Part shown: one piece after another, positions 1 through 7,045 of the stretch | Position numbering within the stretch: position 1 is the first letter of the stretch | Layout of the letters: the number at the start of each line of letters is the position of its first letter | Source: Lysobacterales bacterium | Lineage (GTDB): Bacteria; Pseudomonadota; Gammaproteobacteria; Xanthomonadales; Rhodanobacteraceae | Assembly: GCA_013298265.1 (NCBI GenBank) | Contig: JAAFHE010000171.1 | Span: 1 to 7,469 of the forward strand | Reading direction: 5' to 3' | DNA: 7,469 nucleotides | Translations under genes and position numbers: made by a program | Notes under the pieces: generated by a model | The model's input: the letters and a program-made list of their open reading frames with translations, nothing else | The model's database searches: none | Told to the model about the DNA's origin: nothing

Positions 1-602
1 GACTCAAACCGCTGCAGGAATGCGCGGGCACGCAGGAAATCGTTTTTCTGGAACAGAACGGTAGCCAGATTGAACAGCGATTCGCCGTTGCTTGGATTGT
101 GTTCCAGCGACTTGCGGAAATCCTGTTCGGCGCGATCGAACTTGCCGGCGTGCAGAAAACAGCTGCCGGAGTTCGCATAGGCGACATCGGGCGTCTTGTA
201 GAACGGATCGGTGACGGCCGCGGCGAAACGCTGGGCCGCCTCATCGAGCTTGCCGGTACGGCACAGGAACGCGCCGTAGTTGTTGTTGACCGCGCCATTG
301 CGCGGGGCCAGATCGGCGGCGCGGCGGTAGTGCTCGGCAGCCTTGCGCTGATCGTTGATGCGCTCGTAGAGCACCGCGATCACGGTATGGGCATCGACAT
401 ACGAGGAATCGAAATCCAGCGCCTTTTCGAGCTTCTCCAGCGCGAGTTCGAGCTTGCCCTGCTGCATGTAGCGCTGCCCCAGCGCGACATGGACCTCCGC
501 GGCGCTGCGCGCCTTGTTGGCAGCCTTGCTGCGCGGCGCGGCGGTGGCGCAGGCGCCAAGACCGAGAATCAGCAGCAGCGCCAGCGCGAATTTAAGCCGC
601 AT
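1..602 (-). CDS. pilF: Type IV pilus biogenesis/stability lipoprotein PilF (pilotin), 3' end cut by window edge
   Basis: PilF/PilW-type pilotins are outer-membrane lipoproteins that carry the PilQ secretin to the outer membrane and help it oligomerise during type IV pilus assembly (family knowledge). Seen here: ATG at 602, a basic then hydrophobic signal peptide, and a lipobox Leu15-Gly16-Ala17 before Cys18. Residue 19 is Ala rather than Asp, which fits outer-membrane sorting. From about residue 36 the protein is consecutive tetratricopeptide repeats, for example 36-69, 70-103, 104-137 and 139-172, with typical Gly/Ala/Tyr helix-packing positions and 'A..P.NG' repeat ends. A further repeat is under way at the edge. 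200 codons are visible; the family is usually about 250, so some 50 residues lie outside. The start overlaps the end of rlmN by 11 nt, so the two are probably translationally coupled. The TPR lipoprotein call is near certain; PilF in particular rests on lipobox plus TPRs plus the rlmN neighbour. Confidence 0.88.
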   Translation of the reverse strand, partial: MRLKFALALLLILGLGACATAAPRSKAANKARSAAEVHVALGQRYMQQGKLELALEKLEKALDFDSSYVDAHTVIAVLYERINDQRKAAEHYRRAADLAPRNGAVNNNYGAFLCRTGKLDEAAQRFAAAVTDPFYKTPDVAYANSGSCFLHAGKFDRAEQDFRKSLEHNPSNGESLFNLATVLFQKNDFLRARAFLQRFE

Positions 603-1701
603 CAGCCTGCCCTTCGAGCTTGCGGCGGAAATCGGCCTGGCGGCGCGTGCGATCCGTCACCTGCCCCTTGAGCTGCCCGCAGGCCGCGTCGATGTCGTCG
701 CCGCGCGTGCGTCGCACAGTGGTCAGTACCTGCGCGTCGAGCAGGATCTTCTGGAATGCGCGGATGACGCTCTCGTCGGAACGCTCGAAGCGCGTGCCGT
801 TGAACGGATTGAACGGAATGAGGTTGACCTTGGACGGCACCTTACGCATCAGCTTGACCAGCTGGCGCGCCAGCTCGGGCGTGTCGTTGACGTTCTTCAT
901 CATGGTGTATTCGAACGTGATCGACGCGCGCGGCCGCTTGGCCACATAGCGCTGGCAAGCACCGATGAGTTCCGCAATGGGGTACTTCTTGTTGAGCGGC
1001 ACCAGTTCGGTGCGCAGCTCGTCATTGGGCGCATGCAGCGAAACGGCGAGCGAGACATCGCTCTCCTCGCTGAGGCGGTCGATCATCGGCACGAGGCCGG
1101 CGGTCGAAAGGGTCACGCGCTTGTTGGCCAGGCCCAGCCCGAGGTCGTCGCGCATCACGCTCATGGCGCGCACGACGTTGTCGAAATTCAGCAGCGGCTC
1201 ACCCATGCCCATCATGACGACATTGGTCAGCTTGCGCTGATGGTGCGGCACGTTGCCGAGGTGGCGCGCCGCGACCCATACCTGGCCGATGATCTCGGCC
1301 GCGGACAGGTTGCGGTTGAAGCCCTGAGTGGCCGTGGAACAGAACTGGCAGTTCAGTCCGCAGCCGACCTGCGAGGACACGCACAGCGTGCCGCGCGAGG
1401 TTTCCGGAATGAAGACAGTTTCGATGGCATTGCTGCCATCCATGCCGAGCAGCCATTTATGCGTGCCGTCGGCAGATTGCTTCTCGAATACGGTCTTGGG
1501 TGGAACGATGTCGACAGCGGCGCTGAGCTTCTCGCGCAGCGCCTTGCCGACATCGGTCATTTCGGCGAAATCGGTGACGTGGCGGTGGTACATCCACTTC
1601 ATCACCTGATCGGCCCGATAGGGTTTCTCGCCGATCGATGCAAACAGATCGCGCAATCCCTGGCGGTCGTAGTCGAACAGGTTGGGTTTCACCACAGTCA
1701 C
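592..1701 (-). CDS. rlmN: Dual-specificity 23S rRNA (A2503-C2) / tRNA (A37-C2) methyltransferase RlmN
   Basis: RlmN is a cytoplasmic radical-SAM enzyme that makes 2-methyladenosine at position 2503 of 23S rRNA and at position 37 of some tRNAs (family knowledge). The 369-residue protein has the radical-SAM cluster motif CX3CX2C at Cys114, Cys118 and Cys121. It also has the two mechanistic cysteines at the expected places: Cys107 in 'TLCVSS' and Cys341 in 'AACGQL', matching Cys118 and Cys355 of the E. coli enzyme. Glu94 in 'AIETVFIP' and the 'MGMGEPLLN' SAM-binding strand (164-172) are present. The N-terminal helical domain (about 1-85) is the RNA-recognition part. The start is GTG at 1701: a GAGGA Shine-Dalgarno sits 9 nt upstream and an in-frame TGA, the stop of ndk, blocks further extension. 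It lies 12 nt after ndk and overlaps pilF by 11 nt, forming one transcription unit. Complete and ordinary, with no missing key residue. Confidence 0.97.
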   Translation of the reverse strand: MTVVKPNLFDYDRQGLRDLFASIGEKPYRADQVMKWMYHRHVTDFAEMTDVGKALREKLSAAVDIVPPKTVFEKQSADGTHKWLLGMDGSNAIETVFIPETSRGTLCVSSQVGCGLNCQFCSTATQGFNRNLSAAEIIGQVWVAARHLGNVPHHQRKLTNVVMMGMGEPLLNFDNVVRAMSVMRDDLGLGLANKRVTLSTAGLVPMIDRLSEESDVSLAVSLHAPNDELRTELVPLNKKYPIAELIGACQRYVAKRPRASITFEYTMMKNVNDTPELARQLVKLMRKVPSKVNLIPFNPFNGTRFERSDESVIRAFQKILLDAQVLTTVRRTRGDDIDAACGQLKGQVTDRTRRQADFRRKLEGQADAA

Positions 1702-1710
1702 CAGTTTTGA

Positions 1711-1715
1711 TCCTC
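1711..1715 (-). promoter_or_regulatory. Ribosome binding site of rlmN, overlapping the ndk stop codon
   Basis: GAGGA on the minus strand, 9 nt before a GTG codon. Its first bases are shared with the TGA stop of ndk (1714-1716). This fixes the rlmN start at 1701 instead of the nearby in-frame GTG codons 3 and 4, and suggests that ribosomes ending ndk can re-initiate on rlmN. Confidence 0.7.
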
Positions 1716-2139
1716 AGCGCGGGCAGAGCTCGGTGGATGCAAAGAAGTATGCAATTTCCACAGCGGCATTTTCGATGGAATCCGAACCGTGCACGGCATT
1801 GGCGTCGATCGAATCGGCGAAGTCGGCGCGGATGGTGCCCTTGTCGGCCTTCTTCGGATCGGTTGCGCCCATCAGGTCGCGGTGCTTGAGTACTGCGTTG
1901 TCGCCTTCGAGCGCCTGGATCACGACCGGACCCGAAATCATGAATTCGACCAGCGCGTTGAAGAACGGACGCTCCTTATGCACGGCGTAGAAGCCTTCGG
2001 CTTCCTTGCGCGACAGGTGCTTCATCTTCGACGCGAGGATCGTGAGGCCGGCCTTTTCGAAACGGGTGTAGATCTCACCGATGACGTTCTTGGCGACGGC
2101 ATCGGGCTTGATGATGGACAAGGTGCGCTCCAGCGCCAT
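1714..2139 (-). CDS. ndk: Nucleoside diphosphate kinase
   Basis: Ndk moves the gamma-phosphate of an NTP, usually ATP, to other (d)NDPs through a phosphohistidine, balancing nucleotide pools in the cytoplasm. The 141-residue protein has the usual bacterial length. The active-site signature 'NAVHGSDS' is at 114-121 with catalytic His117. Other nucleotide-contact residues of the family are visible: Lys11 in 'IIKPDAV', Tyr51, Arg104 in 'TIRADF', Asn114 and Asp120. The ATG at 2139 is chosen because the family begins at '[13 protein letters not shown]' and a GGAG ribosome site sits 8 nt upstream. An in-frame TTG 20 codons further up adds only residues foreign to the family. It is the first gene of the minus-strand ndk-rlmN-pilF unit and is divergent from the psrA-like gene, so its promoter must lie in 2140-2522. 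Confidence 0.98.
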   Translation of the reverse strand: MALERTLSIIKPDAVAKNVIGEIYTRFEKAGLTILASKMKHLSRKEAEGFYAVHKERPFFNALVEFMISGPVVIQALEGDNAVLKHRDLMGATDPKKADKGTIRADFADSIDANAVHGSDSIENAAVEIAYFFASTELCPR

Positions 2140-2402
2140 GTCGAATACTCCAGATTGTAGGAAAACGGTTCCCGAAGCCGCGCGCGATGTTAACACCAAA
2201 TACGCGCAGGAATGCGGGGTTAGCGGACAAAAACGTTCTGAATTCTAGCCGATTCACGCCGCGGATGCAGCGGGGCAGTGCAATACCCAGCGCGGGGAGA
2301 GCCCGGCAGCGTGACCCGACATCGGCGGCAAGCGGAAGCCGCCGCCTCACGGACGCGCCCGCTGCCGGTCCGCGACTCCGGAAATGCATACTGGACATCA
2401 GT

Positions 2403-2431
2403 TTGACCGAGCGGGATCGCTCTCGTAGCAT
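2403..2431 (+). promoter_or_regulatory. Predicted sigma-70-type promoter of the psrA-like gene
   Basis: TTGACC at 2403-2408 (five of six matches to the -35 consensus), a 17-nt spacer, then TAGCAT at 2426-2431 (four of six to the -10 consensus). Transcription would begin near 2438, giving a leader of about 85 nt before the ATG at 2523. This is the best promoter match I found in the window. The start site is inferred. Confidence 0.6.
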
Positions 2432-2447
2432 TTAAACGCTCGTTTTA
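2432..2447 (+). promoter_or_regulatory. Probable PsrA/TetR operator over the psrA transcription start
   Basis: The segment contains AAACGCTCGTTT (2434-2445), an inverted repeat that can be written AAAC-N4-GTTT. The published PsrA consensus, as I recall it, is (G/C)AAAC-N2-4-GTTT(G/C). Here the four-base half-sites match but the flanking bases are T. It begins directly after the -10 element and spans the predicted start site, a position where a bound repressor would block initiation. The adjacent gene encodes a PsrA-like regulator, which supports negative autoregulation by inference. Confidence 0.5.
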
Positions 2448-2522
2448 CCTACGATCCGGTTCGGGCCGCCCCCAATCACGCCGGAGCCGCGGCCGGCCGC
2501 ACAACCGGATAGCAAGGACTTC

Positions 2523-3143
2523 ATGAACTCGCAGCATTTTTCGACCAAGGAACGCATTCTCGGCGCCGCTGAGCAGCTATTTGCACGGCTCGGCTTCGCC
2601 GGCGCTTCCCTGCGTCAGGTGACTGCCGCCGCCAACGTCAACCTGGCCGCGGTCAACTATCACTTCGGATCCAAGGAAAACCTCATCAACGAGGTGTTCC
2701 GGCGCCGCCTCGACGAACTCAACGCGCATCGGCTGCAGGCGCTGGAAGAGGCGCTCAAGCGGCCCGCTCCGGATCTGGAGGACCTGCTCGGCGCCTTCAT
2801 CAACCCGGCGCTCGACCTGTCCCTGGACCGTGGCGGCGGCGGCGCCTTCGTGCGCGTGCTCGCGCGCGCCTACGCGGAACATAATGATGCACTGCGCAAA
2901 TTTCTGTCGGACAACTACGGCCACGTCATGAAGCGCTTCCATGCGGCATTCGCTCAGCGCCTGCCGGATCTGGACAAGGAAGAGCTGTACTGGCGCCTGG
3001 ACATCGTCGCGGGCGCGCTGACCTATGCCATGGCCGACTTCGGCGTGATCAAGCGCAAGACCGGCGTCACGGAACAACAGCATCGTGAGCGCTCGGCCGA
3101 ACACCTGATTCGCTTCGCCGCCGCCGGCCTGCGCGCGCCGTGA
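2523..3143 (+). CDS. psrA: TetR-family transcriptional regulator, PsrA-like (fatty-acid responsive)
   Basis: A 206-residue TetR-family DNA-binding protein, the normal size for the family. The N-terminal helix-turn-helix spans about residues 9-55. It includes 'NLAAVNYHFGSKENLI' (40-55), which is nearly identical, as I recall it, to Pseudomonas PsrA 'NLAAVNYHFGSK'. The C-terminal ligand domain (about 80-206) also follows PsrA in layout, including the 'LRKFLSDNYGHV' and 'FAAAGLRAP' segments. PsrA represses its own gene and beta-oxidation genes and is released by long-chain acyl ligands (family knowledge). The ATG at 2523 has an AAGGA ribosome site 4 nt upstream, rather close. A promoter and a PsrA-type operator precede it. 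The downstream neighbours encode beta-oxidation enzymes, 148 nt away on the same strand. TetR family is certain; PsrA orthology is likely but not proven by eye. A weak stem (GCGCCG/CGGCGC) follows the stop without a T-run. Confidence 0.85.
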   Translation: MNSQHFSTKERILGAAEQLFARLGFAGASLRQVTAAANVNLAAVNYHFGSKENLINEVFRRRLDELNAHRLQALEEALKRPAPDLEDLLGAFINPALDLSLDRGGGGAFVRVLARAYAEHNDALRKFLSDNYGHVMKRFHAAFAQRLPDLDKEELYWRLDIVAGALTYAMADFGVIKRKTGVTEQQHRERSAEHLIRFAAAGLRAP

Positions 3144-3291
3144 GGCCAGGCCGGTAGACGCGCCGGGCCGCGAGCGGCGCACTTTAGCGCTTCCTCGGCT
3201 TTTGCTGCACTGCAACGCGAGCAACAGCTCAAAACCATCGGTGCACAGTCGCCAGGGTTTCCCCTTCGTTTCCCTCCACCACGAGGTCACC

Positions 3292-5658
3292 ATGAGCTTC
3301 AAACCGCTACGTATCCGCAAGGCTGCGGTACTCGGCGCCGGTGTCATGGGCGCGCAGATCGCCGCCCATCTCACCAACGCCGACGTCGAAACCGTATTGT
3401 TCGACCTGCCCGCCAAGGAAGGCGACAAGAGCGGCATCGCGATCAAGGCAATCCAGAACCTGGCCAAGCTCTCGCCGGCCCCGCTCGCCGACAAGTCACG
3501 CCAGACGGCCATCGTGCCAGCCAACTACGACGAACACCTGGATCTGCTGCGCGGCTGTGACCTGGTTATCGAAGCCATTGCCGAACGTACCGACTGGAAG
3601 CTCGATCTCTACAAGAAGATCGCTCCTTATCTACCTGAATCGGCAGTCATTGCGAGCAACACCTCTGGCCTGTCCATCAACACTCTGGCCGAGGCGCTGC
3701 CGGAAAGCCTGCGACATCGCTTCTGCGGCGTGCACTTCTTCAACCCGCCGCGCTACATGCATCTGGTCGAGCTGATCCCGAGCAGGACCACCGATGCAGA
3801 AATTCTCGCCGGCCTCGAAGCCTTCCTGACCACGACGGTCGGCAAGGGCGTGGTCTACGCCAAGGACACACCGAACTTCATCGGCAACCGCATCGGCGTG
3901 TTCTCGATGCTGGCCACCATGCACCACACCGAGAAGTTCGGCCTGGGCTTCGACGCCGTCGATGCGCTGACCGGTCCGGCGATCGGCCGCCCCAAGAGCG
4001 CGACCTACCGCACCGCGGACGTCGTCGGCCTCGACACCATGGCGCATGTCATCAAGACCATGGCCGACACGCTGCCCGATGATCCCTGGCACGCTTACTT
4101 CCAGGCGCCAGCCTGGCTCAAGGCGCTGATCGACAAGGGCGCGCTGGGCCAGAAGACCGGCGCCGGCGTATTCCGCAAGGTCGGCAAGGACATAGTCGTC
4201 CTCGACCTGGCCAAGCAGGACTACCGCGCCGCCGATCAGAAAGCCTCCGACGAAGTCGCCGCCATCCTCGCGATCAAGGATCCCAGCGAAAAGTTCGCCA
4301 AGCTGCGTGCCTCGGCCGATCCGCAGGCGCAGTTCCTCTGGGCGACGTTCCGCGATGTATTCCATTACACCGCATACCACCTGGCCGATATTGCCGAGAC
4401 CGCGCGCGACGTCGACTTCGCAATCCGCTGGGGCTACGGCTGGCAACTCGGTCCGTTCGAGACCTGGCAGGCCGCCGGCTGGCAGCAGGTCGCGGGCTGG
4501 ATCGCTGAGGACATCGCGGCCGGCAAGGCCATGAGCAACGCACCACTGCCGGGCTGGGTCACCGACGGCCGCAACGGCGTGCACGGCAAGGACGGATCGT
4601 ATTCGGCCAATCAGAACAAGGCCTTGCCGCGCTCCTCGCACCCGGTGTATCAGCGCCAGCATTTTCCCGATCCGATTCTTGGCGAGAAATTCGACCAGGG
4701 CACGACGGTGTTCGAGAACGACGGTCTGCGCCTGTGGCACCTCGGCGACGATGTCGGCATCGTCTCGTTCAAGACCAAGATGAACACCGTCAACGACTTC
4801 GTGCTCGACGGAATCCAGCGGGCGGTCGGCGAAGCCGAGCAGCGCTTCAAGGGTCTGGTGATCTGGCAGGCGCGCGAGCCGTTCTCGGCCGGCGCGGACC
4901 TCAAGGGCGCCATGGGTCTGCTGCAGGAAGGCAAGATCGCGGCGTTCGAGGCCATGATCGCGAACTTCCAGGCCACCAGCATGCGCCTCAAGACGTCGCT
5001 GGTACCGACCGTCGCCGCAATCCGCGGCATGGCTTTCGGCGGTGGCTGCGAGTTCCAGATGCATTGCACCAGGACGGTGGCTGCGCTCGAGAGCTACATC
5101 GGCCTCGTCGAAGCCGGCGTAGGCCTGCTGCCGGCCGGCGGCGGCCTCAAGGAAATCGCACTGCGCTGCGCCAAGGCCAATCCGGCCGATCCGTTCAACG
5201 CCGTCAAGAGCTACTTCGAGACCGTCGCCATGGCCAAGGTTTCGACTAGCGCGCTCGAAGCCAAGGAAATGGGCTTGCTGCGCGCCAACGACACGATCGT
5301 GTTCAACACGCACGAAGTGCTGTGGGTGGCCAAGCGCGAAGCGGCCGCTCTGGCCGATGCGGGCTATCGCCCGGCCCTGCCCGCGCAGATTCCGGTCTGC
5401 GGCGACGTCGGCACCGCCAGCCTCAAGATGATGCTCGTCAACATGCTCGAAGGCCGCTTCATTTCCGAGCACGACTACGAGATCGGCTCGCGCATCGCCG
5501 ACACCTTGTGCGGCGGCGTGGTCGAGCGCGGCTCACTGGTCGACGAGGAGTGGCTGCTCGCGCTGGAGCGCAAGCATTTCGTCGAACTCGCGCAGATGCC
5601 CAAGACCCAGGCGCGCATCGTTCACACCCTGACCACCGGCAAGCCGCTGCGCAACTGA
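3292..5658 (+). CDS. fadN: 3-hydroxyacyl-CoA dehydrogenase/enoyl-CoA hydratase fusion, FadN type
   Basis: A 788-residue bifunctional cytoplasmic beta-oxidation enzyme that hydrates trans-2-enoyl-CoA and oxidises L-3-hydroxyacyl-CoA with NAD+. Dehydrogenase half: Rossmann motif GAGVMG (15-20), Asp38 as the likely NAD ribose ligand, 'SNTSG' (122-126), catalytic His148 in 'GVHFFNPP' and Glu160 in 'HLVELIP'; the 12-residue spacing is that of the known His/Glu pair. The dehydrogenase C-terminal helical domains follow (about 195-400). Hydratase half (about 473-690): oxyanion-hole strands 'FSAGADLKG' (531-539) and 'GMAFGGGCE', with Glu587 and Glu607 at the positions and 20-residue spacing of the two catalytic glutamates in FadB. 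The domain order is opposite to E. coli FadB and equals Bacillus FadN, so the symbol follows architecture; databases may call it fadB. The ATG at 3292 has GAGG 5 nt upstream; the in-frame TTG at 3202 is not credible. It lies 17 nt before the thiolase gene. Confidence 0.95.
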   Translation: MSFKPLRIRKAAVLGAGVMGAQIAAHLTNADVETVLFDLPAKEGDKSGIAIKAIQNLAKLSPAPLADKSRQTAIVPANYDEHLDLLRGCDLVIEAIAERTDWKLDLYKKIAPYLPESAVIASNTSGLSINTLAEALPESLRHRFCGVHFFNPPRYMHLVELIPSRTTDAEILAGLEAFLTTTVGKGVVYAKDTPNFIGNRIGVFSMLATMHHTEKFGLGFDAVDALTGPAIGRPKSATYRTADVVGLDTMAHVIKTMADTLPDDPWHAYFQAPAWLKALIDKGALGQKTGAGVFRKVGKDIVVLDLAKQDYRAADQKASDEVAAILAIKDPSEKFAKLRASADPQAQFLWATFRDVFHYTAYHLADIAETARDVDFAIRWGYGWQLGPFETWQAAGWQQVAGWIAEDIAAGKAMSNAPLPGWVTDGRNGVHGKDGSYSANQNKALPRSSHPVYQRQHFPDPILGEKFDQGTTVFENDGLRLWHLGDDVGIVSFKTKMNTVNDFVLDGIQRAVGEAEQRFKGLVIWQAREPFSAGADLKGAMGLLQEGKIAAFEAMIANFQATSMRLKTSLVPTVAAIRGMAFGGGCEFQMHCTRTVAALESYIGLVEAGVGLLPAGGGLKEIALRCAKANPADPFNAVKSYFETVAMAKVSTSALEAKEMGLLRANDTIVFNTHEVLWVAKREAAALADAGYRPALPAQIPVCGDVGTASLKMMLVNMLEGRFISEHDYEIGSRIADTLCGGVVERGSLVDEEWLLALERKHFVELAQMPKTQARIVHTLTTGKPLRN

Positions 5659-5675
5659 GCGACGAGGACATAGCA

Positions 5676-6872
5676 ATGACCAAGCAAATCCAGGATGTCT
5701 ACATCGTCGCCGCGACCCGTACCGCCGTCGGCAAGGCACCACGCGGCGTGTTCCGCAACACGCGTCCGGACGACCTGCTCGCCCATGTGATCAAGGCCGC
5801 GGTCGCACAGGCACCGGGCGTTGACGTCAGCCGCATCGACGACGCCGTGATCGGGTGCGCCATGCCCGAGGCCGAGCAGGGCATGAACGTCGCACGCATC
5901 GCCACGCTGCTCGCCGGCCTGCCGCATAGCGTCGCTGCGGTCACGATCAACCGCTTCTGTTCGTCCGGCGTGCAGGCCATCGCGATGGCCGCGGACCGCA
6001 TCCGTACCGGCGAAGCGGACCTGATGCTCGCCGGCGGTACCGAGTCCATGTCGATGGTGCCGATGATGGGCCACAAGATCGCGATGAATCCGGCCGTGTT
6101 CAGCAACGAGAACATCGCCATCGCCTACGGCATGGGTATCACTGCGGAAAAAGTCGCCGAGCAGTGGAAGGTCAGCCGCGACGACCAGGACGCGTTTGCC
6201 TTCGCCTCCCACCAGAAGGCGCTCGCGGCCATCGCCAGTGGTGAATTCAAGGGCGAAATTTCACCCTATGCGCTGGCCGACAACTACCCCGACCTTGCCA
6301 CGCGTGGCACGGTCGCCGACACGCGCACGGTCGACACCGACGAAGGTCCGCGCAAGGACACCAGCGTCGAAGGCCTGGCCAAGCTACGCCCGGTGTTCCG
6401 CATGGGCGGCTCGGTGACCGCAGGTAATTCCTCGCAGATGTCCGACGGCGCCGGCGCGGTGTTGCTCGCGAGCGAACAGGCGATCAAGGACTACGGCCTG
6501 ACGCCGCTGGCCCGCTTCGTCTCGTTCGCGGTCGCCGGCGTGGCGCCGGAGATCATGGGCATCGGCCCGATCGCCGCGATCCCCAAGGCGCTCAAGCAGG
6601 CCGGACTGACCAAGGACCAGCTCGACTGGATTGAACTCAACGAGGCCTTCGCGGCACAGGCGCTTGCGGTGATCCGCGATGTCGGCCTGGATGCGTCCAA
6701 GGTCAACCCGCTTGGTGGTGCGATCGCGCTGGGTCATCCGCTCGGCGCAACCGGCGCGATCCGCGCGGCCACGCTGGTCCACGGCCTGCGCCGGCGCCAG
6801 CAGAAATACGGCATGGTCACCATGTGCATCGGCACGGGCATGGGCGCGGCGGGAATCTTTGAAGCCGTCTGA
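5676..6872 (+). CDS. fadA: Acetyl-CoA acyltransferase (3-ketoacyl-CoA thiolase) FadA
   Basis: A 398-residue thiolase that splits 3-ketoacyl-CoA with free CoA into acetyl-CoA and a shortened acyl-CoA, the last step of beta-oxidation. Nucleophile Cys95 in 'NRFCSSG', the 'NEAFA' motif at 322-326, His354 in 'GHPLGATG' and acid/base Cys384 in 'MCIGTGMG' are all present, so it should be active. Length and motif spacing are typical of the thiolase I/II family. Sequence alone by eye cannot separate long-chain degradative from acetoacetyl-CoA thiolase; the neighbour, a FadN-type fusion, points to degradation. The ATG at 5676 has GAGGA 7 nt upstream and lies 17 nt after the fadN stop, so the two are one operon. 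In other bacteria the paired proteins form a trifunctional complex; that is inferred here. A long hairpin follows 17 nt after the stop. Confidence 0.95.
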   Translation: MTKQIQDVYIVAATRTAVGKAPRGVFRNTRPDDLLAHVIKAAVAQAPGVDVSRIDDAVIGCAMPEAEQGMNVARIATLLAGLPHSVAAVTINRFCSSGVQAIAMAADRIRTGEADLMLAGGTESMSMVPMMGHKIAMNPAVFSNENIAIAYGMGITAEKVAEQWKVSRDDQDAFAFASHQKALAAIASGEFKGEISPYALADNYPDLATRGTVADTRTVDTDEGPRKDTSVEGLAKLRPVFRMGGSVTAGNSSQMSDGAGAVLLASEQAIKDYGLTPLARFVSFAVAGVAPEIMGIGPIAAIPKALKQAGLTKDQLDWIELNEAFAAQALAVIRDVGLDASKVNPLGGAIALGHPLGATGAIRAATLVHGLRRRQQKYGMVTMCIGTGMGAAGIFEAV

Positions 6873-6889
6873 CGGCAGGAAAGAGAAGT

Positions 6890-6927
6890 GAGAAATGAGT
6901 GAGAGCCCTGGTTCTCGCTCATTTCTC
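6890..6927. terminator. Long hairpin after fadA, probable transcription terminator
   Basis: Arms 6890-6904 (GAGAAATGAGTGAGA) and 6913-6927 (TCTCGCTCATTTCTC) pair over 15 bp with a single G-U, around an 8-nt loop GCCCTGGT. The stem is only moderately GC-rich. The plus-strand tail has just a short T-run (GATTTCCC) and the minus-strand tail is ACTTCTCTTTCC, so it could act weakly in both directions between the convergent fadA and csaA. It may instead be a palindromic intergenic repeat, since a related palindrome follows. Confidence 0.5.
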
Positions 6928-6982
6928 GATTTCCCTGCACTCCTGATTTAACCCACCTGACGACAGCAAGAAGCGACAACAG

Positions 6983-7022
6983 GTGAGATGAGCAAGCGCT
7001 TCGCGCTCTACTCGTTTCTCAC
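6983..7022. repeat. Second imperfect palindrome between fadA and csaA
   Basis: A 40-nt interrupted hairpin. Outer arms GTGAGA (6983-6988) and TCTCAC (7017-7022) pair perfectly, a TGAG/CTCG block pairs next with one G-U, and inner AGCGC/GCGCT closes on a TTC loop; small internal loops separate the blocks. It resembles the hairpin at 6890-6927 in arm sequence (GTGAGA, TGAG, TTTCTC) and lies 24 nt beyond the csaA stop. It has no clear T-run on either side. It could serve csaA as a terminator or be a member of an intergenic repeat family. Confidence 0.5.
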
Positions 7023-7045
7023 TCCTCTCCTCTGTTTTCTCGCCG

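Larger units (their letters stand above)
2140..2522. other. Divergent intergenic region between ndk and psrA
   Basis: This 383-nt stretch holds no credible gene; short ORFs crossing it have no recognisable protein content. On the plus strand it carries the psrA promoter, operator-like repeat and leader. On the minus strand the best candidate ndk -10 element is TAGAAT at 2242-2247 (plus strand reads ATTCTA), five of six matches, but no good -35 lies 16-18 nt upstream, so it is tentative. A GC-rich 7-bp hairpin with an 8-nt loop (arms 2323-2329 and 2338-2344, CGGCGGC/GCCGCCG) lies mid-region without a T-run. A perfect 12-bp palindrome of GCGGCC/GGCCGC type lies at 2489-2500. Confidence 0.7.

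Noticed and set aside
99..1710. Long open frames on the plus strand opposite pilF and rlmN, up to 398 codons
   Set aside because: They lie antisense to clearly conserved proteins, have no recognisable motif and are rich in Arg/Ala/His as expected for the complement of GC-rich codons.
2154..2159. TACAAT on the minus strand as the ndk -10 element
   Set aside because: Transcription would start within the ndk ribosome site and no -35 is seen 16-18 nt upstream.
2140..2199. N-terminal extension of Ndk from a TTG at 2199
   Set aside because: The added 20 residues are foreign to the family, while the ATG at 2139 has a good ribosome site and gives the standard length.
2229..2240. CAAAAACGTTCT near ndk as a second PsrA operator
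   Set aside because: The AAAC and GTTC halves abut with no spacer and the second half mismatches. It lacks the N2-4 gap of the motif.
2323..2344. GC-rich hairpin between ndk and psrA as a terminator
   Set aside because: No T-run follows on either strand and both flanking genes point away from it, so no transcript needs ending there.
3202..3291. N-terminal extension of FadN from a TTG at 3202
   Set aside because: The family begins near 'FKPLRIRKAAVLGAG', and the ATG at 3292 has a proper GAGG site. The extension is not protein-like.
2577..3524. A 315-codon minus-strand frame crossing psrA and the start of fadN
   Set aside because: It spans two well-supported plus-strand genes and their spacer, and its sequence shows no domain.
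3631..5472. A 613-codon open frame on the minus strand inside fadN
   Set aside because: It is the antisense shadow of fadN. Its codons mirror the sense frame, it has no family features, and no promoter or convincing ribosome site was seen.
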